Source of the DNA: Saccoglossus kowalevskii
Taxonomy: Eukaryota > Hemichordata > Enteropneusta > Harrimaniidae
Reading direction: 5' to 3'
DNA length: 24,048 nt
NCBI RefSeq assembly: GCF_000003605.2
Contig: NW_003158727.1
Location: forward strand, 53,412 to 77,459
Position numbers and translations under genes: made by a program. Of this stretch, positions 1 through 9,700 are shown piece after piece (positions within the stretch are counted from its first letter, which is position 1; every line of letters begins with the position of its first letter). The notes beneath the pieces were generated by a model. That model ran no database searches. It had not been told where the DNA came from and worked only from the letters and a program-made list of their open reading frames with translations.

Positions 1-503
1 AGGTTTTTCGAGGAGATTTAGATTTAACGTGAATGGTTTTAATTGGAAGATGTTTAGATGAAATACCGTAGTAAATATTATAAAATAATGTGTACGCGAC
101 ATTAGGACATCAGTGACGTTCTCATCATCTAGTTGTACTATTATGCTGGGTTTGAGTTTATTTAACAATGCTAGTAACTACTAAAATATATAGACATTAA
201 GTGGATATTAAATATTACCGGTACATCTTCATTTAGTTTTTGCTGATCATAGATACTGAATCATAGAATGATAACTTATTCATGTTGATATGTGACAATA
301 ATTTTAGACAAAAAGAAGGAATAAGAAGTCCTACATTATTGGAAACAATGATTTATGTTTTTTCACGTTCAAATAGGCGACATTTCTGTCATTGAAAACA
401 AGGCTGGTTATTTCCACTTATATCATATATTGAAATTTATGTCCTGTTGTTGCACGATACATGCTAAGCTAACAAACTGATTAGTAATGTATACTATAAA
501 ATG
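1..503. other. AT-rich region left of the last visible exon; no coding exon seen
   Basis: I read the minus strand here for the NTR-domain exon expected after LE3 of netrin-4 and found no open, cysteine-bearing segment with splice sites. It is either 3' UTR plus downstream DNA or intron of the same gene. Confidence 0.5.
157..162 (-). promoter_or_regulatory. possible polyadenylation signal
   Basis: On the minus strand 162-157 reads AATAAA, about 340 bp past the stop of the last visible netrin-4 exon. If that stop is real, this would give a short 3' UTR. In AT-rich DNA the hexamer is common by chance, so the call is weak. Confidence 0.25.
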
Positions 504-793
504 TTACGCACCGACAGACAAACGAAACTGTCGCTCTCTTCTTTTGGAATTCCTACTCGTATCACGATTGTTCTTTCTATTTCTTCGTGTCGTCTTGGGA
601 CAAGCACCTGTGTTCGCGTCACAACCAATGCCCTCCCCACATGTGCATTCACGGCATCCATTTCTACCGAAACCATAGTAACCAGGTAGACACATATCGC
701 ATAGTGGTTCGGCCACACCTTTCTTACAGAAACATATACCGCTTGCTTCATCGCATGGACGATTGCTGGTACCAGTAGGATCACATCGACACC
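504..793 (-). CDS. NTN4: netrin-4-like exon 7: LE3, half LE and basic tail to a stop
   Basis: Acceptor attattgtag|GGTGTC. It encodes [44 protein letters not shown] (LE3), then [17 protein letters not shown], the half repeat that precedes the C-terminal module in netrin-4. After CPKTT comes an Arg/Lys-rich stretch (11 of 24 residues) and TAA at 506-504. Possible donors inside it are GTAGGA (exon end 557) and GTGCGT (exon end 512), the latter overlapping the stop codon. So 504 is the end only if no further splice occurs. The LE3 part is certain; the tail is provisional. Confidence 0.8.
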
Positions 794-3700
794 CTACAAT
801 AATAGTGTAGTATCCATTAATTGGAGTTATGAAGAAGAAAATAACCAAAATCACACAGAAAATGATACATATATTTGCAAATATTGACATAAATACAATA
901 AGTTGGAAAAATTCAAATGATATACGCAGTATTTGTATTACGGATGGGGTAAGCTTGAAAATTTAATATTTTGTGGAAAAAGTCCACATATGCTAGGTAT
1001 CCCTGAAAGTACTGACCACGACGAATTCTGTGTTTTATACTCACGTTTGCATGCATTTGCTGCAGTAAACTCCTTTGTAGAATCTCTATAATAACCAGAT
1101 TCGCACAGTTGACAATTTGTGCCAGTTGTGTGATGCTTACAGCTGTCGCACACTCCGCCAGTAACGTAATTCGTCGAGTCCCATAACTTAGAATCAAAAT
1201 GACAGGAATCGGCATGTCCATTGCATTCACATTCTGAAGAAAATGTGAAGTTATTAAGAATTGCTACAAACAGCCGACTAATAAGATTATACATATGTTT
1301 TTACCATGGTACCAATGTTGTACGGAGTGTCGAAAAGCAGCAGCGTATTCACTGAACAAAATGAGCTGAGGCTGTTGTTCATGTCTTTTAGTTCACATAT
1401 GTACAAGGTAACGTCGTACCAACGTAAGTCAGATCATATATATGTCTGTGTCAAATCTTCTTCCACCGATGTCTCAAACTAGTTTGACTGGAATGAAACT
1501 TGCAGTACAGTGCAAAAACTACTATATCCAAATAATCTGATACAAATAACTTTTATGGATTTAACATTTTCCCACCGAGGTTTTCAGACGGAGTTAAATT
1601 CATCAGTTTCGACCAGAGTCCGCCACGAAGAGAATGCAATTCCATCTGATCGGGGCAAGAATTCGCCAGGAAAAATTTGAAAATATGTTATTTGAATCCA
1701 TTTGAATATGATTCTGATTTAAGTCCTATTCATCTGAAATATTTAAAAAATTGGTTCAACTAAAATGGATATTTAAAAAAAATTAAATTAAAGGCCAAAT
1801 ATGAACACTAGTATTTAAACTAGATGTTTTGTCATAACCTAGAAAATAAAATAATAGACGAAAGGAAAAATCTTATTTAAGTCCGTCAGGAAACATAGGC
1901 AAACAATCTAGTTTAATGTTTTTTTTAATTTCTTTCTGTGATAGCAGAACCAGACATGAATTTCAAACCAACAAATCAAGGAAACAAACGTGACAGTTCT
2001 TAATTTTCACCACTATTTGTCTTTATTTTGTTTGTCCTTACAACATATATCGATTGACAACTATAATTGTAAAACATACACAATAATTACGTTAGAATTA
2101 CTTGATACATTGGGTAATAGTGAATGTAATACAATTAAATTTCTATTTGAGAAAATGCTTCCCCTCGAAACACACGTTAAGTCTAATCCACCCAAAACCA
2201 GATATGGATTTAAATCCATTTTTTTCTGATTTGTATTTTGGCGTAGTTTGTTCCAAGCCAGAGACGAATTTAAATCATATTCACACGGGATAATATAACA
2301 CATTTGTTCGGCCAAAATTGGTCATTTTAAAATTAAAGGCCGAATATGACCAATATGAATATGTCTGATTAATCATTGTGATACTGATCCAAAAAACAAA
2401 ACAAAATAGTGGTAACAAATGAATAAATACAAGTTCAAAATATTAAGGTATACTGAATATGTATATGTAAACACATTTTTTTCTTAATTTTCGTAAATTA
2501 ACCTGTTTTAGGTTCATTCGGTCTCACAAAGGATATTTTGACTCTACATTACATAAAATAAAAAAATCGAAAAATGACAAAAAACGAAAATAATAAACTT
2601 TAACTTGAATCAAAGTCTCATGTCTTAATGTAATTCGAAATCGAAGAACGCCAGAGTCGTACTTACGTTTACATTGGTTCGGTTCACCAGTTAAACCATT
2701 AGCCGGCCTCCAGGGGGCGTCGTTGAATAATGGCAGACACTGTTCACAGTCGTCACCATCAGTGTTGTGTTGACATACACATTTGCCGTGAACCTTGTGA
2801 AAGTGAAATATTTGCTGTTATTAGGAATAAATTATTGCCATTTTATTTTCAATTTTCACGAAGAACAAACATCCAACAGTAGTGCCCAATTGAGTATAAG
2901 TATTTACAAACCACCAACAAGGGTATTTACCAATCAAGTATTTACCAATCACTCGGCACATTAGTAAATATACCACCTGGTTGGTTACGAGGGGCTAATA
3001 GATAACATCATCAACATCAGTGTTGTGTTAACACAAACATTTGCCGTGAATCTTGTGAAAATGAAATATTTACTGTTATTAGGAATAAGTTATTGCCATT
3101 TTATTTCCAATTTTCACTCACGTATAACAAACATCCAACAGTAGCGCCCAATTGAGTACAGTATTTACCAATCACTCGGCACGTTAGTAATATACCACTA
3201 TGGATGGTTACCAGGGGCTATTAGATAACATCATTACAATATAGAATGTTGGATTCACAAATGTTCACACTTCGGGTATACAATGGGACATTGGCGTGCT
3301 ACCCAGGGTGTACAATGGGACATTGATGTGCTACCCAGAGAAAACACTAATTCAGTAATTCACCAAACTCATTTTCATGAGCAGAACTTTTGTTTGATGT
3401 TTCAGGGCATTTCATGTAAACTCGCATACCCTGTTGTTAGGTGTAATAACTACCTGCTTGTTGTGAATGGTTAGTGTACGTATCCGTCTCCAGTGACCGT
3501 GACAATGGCCGGGCCACACTCGTTAAAATACGAAAGGACGTTCTGCGTTTTCTGTTGTAGATACAATCGATTTTACATTCTAAACAAAATCCCTACATCA
3601 TTGTTAGTATTGTCAAAATTGAATGCAATACATTGTCAGGAGTCACGTTCATGTCATTCATAGTAAACTGAACTACCTGGGGCAGCCATTGTACAGTTTG

Positions 3701-6700
3701 CCATTCTCTAAGCCAGGTACGTTAAGATACAACCTTTGTTTTCATATTTGAGTGCATGTTCCACAAGTACTTGTTTGGCGTTCACGCTGTTGACTTTAGT
3801 GTTTGTTCCACCGTGGTTTCGTTTGGTGTTTTCCGGTGTACTGAATCACTGTTTGACTGCGTTTTTGTTAAGACCAGTTTATGGTAGATTGCAACAACGA
3901 ATGGAGCAGTCTAGACGCAACGACAGACGTTTTCGCAGCCGTAATGCGTATATGACCTATGACCACGAGGTTGTTGTTATGGCAACACCAGCCATATCAC
4001 TCATCACTTATATGAAATGAACTAATTTAATTTGTGGAGTAGCTAAAGTTTCAATCAATCAATTCATTTATAATAATTCTGAGAACAGAATTGACGATTA
4101 TTTCAAAAATATGGAAATGTCTATTCTAGAACATTAACAAACGAAATACAATACCACGTGACATTGTAGTCTAGAAGTTCCACGCTACAATTAGACAGAT
4201 TATGTTTGTCCGCAGTCACAGTATCAAATAACGTTTTGAAAACTTGTGCGTGTATTTCATTATCAGATCAGATAGTGTGTTTTATTCAATCTAACAACAG
4301 AACAGTCAGACCGCCCATTTAACTGGGCTTTCAGTAAAAAAGAAACAGTTGCTTCTGAAAAAGTGGACTGGCATTACATTGAGTTATCGGCTGGGCGAAA
4401 TTGTCCAATGTTGGATTCAGTTACATTCAAGCACTGTGACTGTTACTCTTTGGTGGTAAAACAAAAGACACCACACTACTCACCCTTTGGTGGTAAAACC
4501 AAAGTTACAACACTTCTCACCCTTTGGTGGTAAAACAAAAGTTACAACACTACTCACCCTTTGGTGGCAAAAACAAAATATACCACACTACTCACCCTTA
4601 ATTGGAGGTGAGACAAGGAATACTACGTATGCTGCTCACCCTTTGTCATTATTTCAATTGAGCTGAAAGCTAACTCCATGGTATTTCATACACTACTCTT
4701 TGACCAGTAAGTATAAACAAACCTAATTGTCAATTTCTTACATTGTTGTCTATGCAAAGTGTAAATAATGTGCACAGTGGGGATATTGACTATCACGTGG
4801 TTATCTTACCTTGTTTGGTGGTTGGTTATCTGAACTCTCCACTGACAAAGGGACACATTCACTAGCATGACCATTACAGAAGCATGTTCCTCCGACTATG
4901 ACGTTAGACACCGCGAAGTAATCCATTTTGGATAGTTTATACTCCATGCTGTTAATCTCGGCTTGACATGGAATGCAACGCTGAGATTTCAGTAGCTTTA
5001 TTCGTAGATTTGTAATTTTCATTCGATCCTGGGCTTCCATGCCGTAAGGATCAAACCGTCCACGCGTAGGAAGAAGTGATCGAAATATGACCTACAATCA
5101 AACAACATATATCCCATAATAGTATATACTTCAATATCATCTGTGCCACGTAATACATATCATTTCAACGGAAAAGTTATTATATACAGCATGTGCTAAA
5201 AGAGAAAATTAGTATTTTGTAAGCACCGTGTTCGATGTCTTTTTGCTTCTTGAAATGTCCACCTCAACAGATGGCAAACACCTGTTTAAGATTGGGTAGG
5301 GCTAGGGTATGTAAACAGTTACATCGAATCACATGATACTCTGATACGAAACATGCTTATTCACGACAGAAAGTAGACCCTCAAAGCATTGATATTGATA
5401 GTAACTAAGCACTTGATACCAATCACATAGAAGGGGGATTAGGACGAGTAGCCATGCACGATTACATGCACCGGTCATTATAATGGTTCGATCTCAATGT
5501 ATTATTCGATCTGTGCAAGACCTACATCTAAAGTTGGTACGAGAAAAGATCAGATTAGAAGAACTGAATGTAAAATTGTGTTGTGATTGCCAAATGTGAC
5601 ATGCGCACATTGGTCACTCATGTACCGCGAACTCGGTAGCACACCATTCGATGTGTCATAACTTGTGTGACTGTGTCCTTAGCAGCGGGGTCGTTCGACT
5701 GTAACTACGTATTAACCGGGGAATCATATTGGACCAGTGGTGTTTAGACAATAGAGACGCCACATCGTGTTACACTGGTAGTGTCAGATTACAACGCCAA
5801 GTTAGTTCAGCGCGAGAGATGTGAAACTAGACTGATACAGGTAAGCCTTTACTTATGACAGTAATAGGGGGTCTGATCAGAAAGTGAGCGGTCTGTATTC
5901 GACACATTGTCAACACTGTGTTTGCGTGTATGGGTATAAACTACCGTGTAACCTGTTTCACGAAATTACCGTAGAATATTATTTCCGGTCGACCCAGAAC
6001 CCCCTTGCGTATAAATTAGTCCAGTAACAAATCTTAAACGACGTATTTATATACGTCTCAAAATATCCTCAATGGATTGTACTTGAATGTATGTATTCTT
6101 GAGCTAACCGCCGACACTTACTTGGGTTTAAATGTATCACGTTTTACATACACTAAACCATGACAATATGCGCGAGTTCTATTAGGACACAGACAACACA
6201 CACCTCAGTTGAGCGTTGATGCGTGTCGTGATGCTAGTAACGAGACCACACGTTGTATAGCAACGTGAGTTGAACCTGAAACTAGGGCCCACCTACAGTC
6301 CTGCGTACACAGATCAATTGTTAGAGTCACTCGGGGGTGAATTGAGTTCACTGATTGGTTGTGTGCCTGATTTGTCGCATATAATGTCTTCAATATAAAG
6401 CTCACAATGCTTAGTAATTCTAATCAAGGATTTCATTCACGTTTTACATCATTGTAGTTATATTGTGAGGATATGTCACCCTTATAGACTGTGGTGCAAT
6501 ACATGTGTAACCTTTTGACACGTTAAGCTAGAGCTAAAATCACGCTGTTATTCGTCACGTCCTGCGTGTAAAATACGACTGTTTTGTTCGATTTGTATGT
6601 ATTACAACTCAGTGTGAAGTGCATCTCTAAGGAAAGTGTACGGTGGTTCAACCAGTGACAACTTTCAATCAGGTGTAACTTTGTTATACCATAAGTCAAT

Positions 6701-9700
6701 CACAAGGCAGTAATAAATCATAAATACTGTAAAACATGTTTTAGCTAGCATGTTATAATAGCTAATTTAGCTAATCCACAATTTCGCTAAATTAAGATGT
6801 CGCTAATTAGAATAGAGTATTCTCACAGTAAGATTATTGGCACTTTAGCTAAATTAAGATTCAGTTAATTCATGCATTGAGTCAAATTCGCTAAAATGGT
6901 ATGCAGCTATTTCAAAGTGTTTTACAGTATACAGCGGTATATATAACGAATGGACATGTAGCGATTCTAAGACCTGAGATTATTTTGAAATGATGTTTAT
7001 CAAATGCAAAACAAAGATCCTTATATCGACCACGGAGCTCAAACGCATACTTTGACTGTAATAACTTCAGATTGGGATAATCGACGTCAGAGATTAGATT
7101 TTTGAACATGAACTAAAATAATTATATAGTTGATATTTAATCCTATAAACTCACACGCTATACGAAACACGTGTTATGCATTAACTTGCACAGTAAGTGA
7201 AATAAAGCAGGCTGACAAGTGTTCGTCTTTACAATTAATACCGTCATAACGTGTTCTGCCCATAACGTCTGCCAAAACAGTGACAAACTCATTTGAGTAG
7301 GTTTTACGGCCATTTAAACATAGTGTATTGCAACTATGTCACAAATATGGCGACTGTGTATACATCCTGTTTGTTTTTTTATTTTGAATATTTTGGATTA
7401 TCATTTTCCGGCGTTTGTTATATCTCAACAATTTTACAATACACAATAGCAGGAAAAACGTAACAATTACTTCAATTGCAAAACTAAACATCAAATTAGC
7501 CAATTTTGGACAATTTTGATTGATTGTGGAATCACGAGATCTGCCAAAAACAACTTGCCCGACCCGTCTTTATCTAAGATAAAATTAAGTTTTGAATTAA
7601 AACAGACATTAATATAGTATAACAACTGTAAAATAATTTCATGATTTGTTTTTCACCTCAAATGAAAAATTATCCTCGTTTTTGAAAAGTTGAATTAGTC
7701 AGCTCATGCAGATATGCGAAATGTCATTCTTCACCTTTTCTCAGATTAATATTGACTAAGTATCTCTGACTCATTTTACTCAGTAAATCTGTAAACAAAC
7801 GACAACAAGATATAGAACAAAACGCCCCCTCTCGCTCTCTCTCTCTTTGCGATCACAAGTTCGAAAAATGACAACGCAGCAACTGAACGTTTTTGTATGG
7901 AATCCAATAACGGATCCGACAGTTAGCTCATTGATGTGCAAAACGGGTGGTATTACAATTGTTGATCGTGTATTGTTTTAGCTTACACATTAAGTGCGTT
8001 AAAGGTCAATACTTGCGTACCTCATCGATATCCCATTCAATGGATTTGTATCGCGGCAATCTTATCAATATCTTCTGACACACGACATATTGGATTTGTA
8101 TCCATGCAATTCAGTGTACTTGGGAGCACAATAATCTGGCGTACAAGTGTCGTGAAATAAATGCTATTAATTTACCGATATGTATTATATAGGACCGAAG
8201 AGTTACTGCCCACTATCGGGTATGGGATTGCCGGGCAACGCGATCCAATCTGACGTAACAATGTTCTAGGTATTGTCAACGTAAACTAGCCCAAACTGTA
8301 AACAACTGTGGTTGCTAGACATCAATAGACTTACTCGTGCAAAGTTTGTTTTACTTTTATATAATCACCCATTTACTAAGTGATAAAACATATCCCGTTT
8401 TAGATATTTTATTTTAAATACTTTCCGTGCAACAAAGCCATTCCTTTTGTCTTCATAAATATTGATACAGTAATTTCAATCATGATGGCAATTGAATCCA
8501 ACCCAGCCAATCAATGGGCACAGCGCATAACGACGTTATTTGAAAACGTTCCGATATATTTCAACCGACCAATAGAAACTTCTCGTTCCCGTTTAAATTG
8601 TGAAATTTATAATTATTTATGATGAGGTGAGTTTCCTTTGTTGCGCTGAAAGGAAAATAACTTTATGAACGGGATATATGCACTTTTCACACGAGATGGG
8701 TTGGCGTTAAGAGAACATACTGTACTACATATATCCATACTTGCAGCGTAGTTAAATAAAATGTAATATACCAAATGCGTTTGTGGTCTAAGGCTTCCGA
8801 CAAACGACCACAACTAGCACACTTAGTATTTGAACACTTGAAATAAAATGGCTTTCAAGATCTAATTGAATTGTTTCCGGTGTCACAACGAGTGATGACT
8901 GCCACCATGCATTAACGACATACTTAATTAATTTCTCTATTAATTAATTACTTAATTAATTTCGGCCCTATACTTTTTACATTCCTTCCTATTTCTCTTT
9001 TCAATTTGACCGCACTAATTCATTATATAATTACATTTGATGCGCTACAGGTAAACCCTATTTGTCTAATGGTTATGTAAAAGAATATATATGTGCAGAT
9101 TAACCACCTAAAGGTAACCTGTGCCTAATTCTTTATTTGCAAAACCACATGTCATTATCGTACGTCGACATTCAACCAATCCATTGCAAGTATCACTATC
9201 GTGCTGTCATTTAGGCATTCATAAACCAAACAACATCAATCAACCAACACTCTGAACTCAAACAGTTGAGTCATTGATGAAGACAAGCAATTTCAGTAAA
9301 ACACGTATCAAACATTTGAGCCAATCAGATGCCAAACATTTAAGCCAATCCGGAAGTCAATTTGTTTAGCCAATCAGAAGTCAAACATTTGAACGAATCA
9401 GACAAATAATTCGAGCCAATCAGAAGTCAAAAAATAGTAAATCTCAAAGTTGAACTTTTATGACAGAAATACGACAGCTTTATAGTCGTGTGGCATTCCT
9501 ACTTGGTCGTCACGTGGTTACTACTTTGAAAGGGACGCATCATCGTCTACTTGGGTGGGTCAGAAATGTGATGTATAAAGCGTGCTGAGTGCAAATCTAA
9601 AGTAAATTGTTTATAACATTGTTGGTTTGCGAGCTAATTTTAGCACATACTCGGACCACCAAGAACACCACTTAACCACGCAGACTTACTAGTACCATAA

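Noticed and set aside
3736-4020. 94-codon plus-strand open frame with a hydrophobic start
   Set aside because: It begins at TTG, lies in a netrin-4 intron on the opposite strand, and has no recognisable domain or splice sites.
8839-8909. Mutually exclusive alternative exon
   Set aside because: It covers only about 22 codons of the 114-codon exon, has no acceptor or donor at its edges, and has a one-base deletion.
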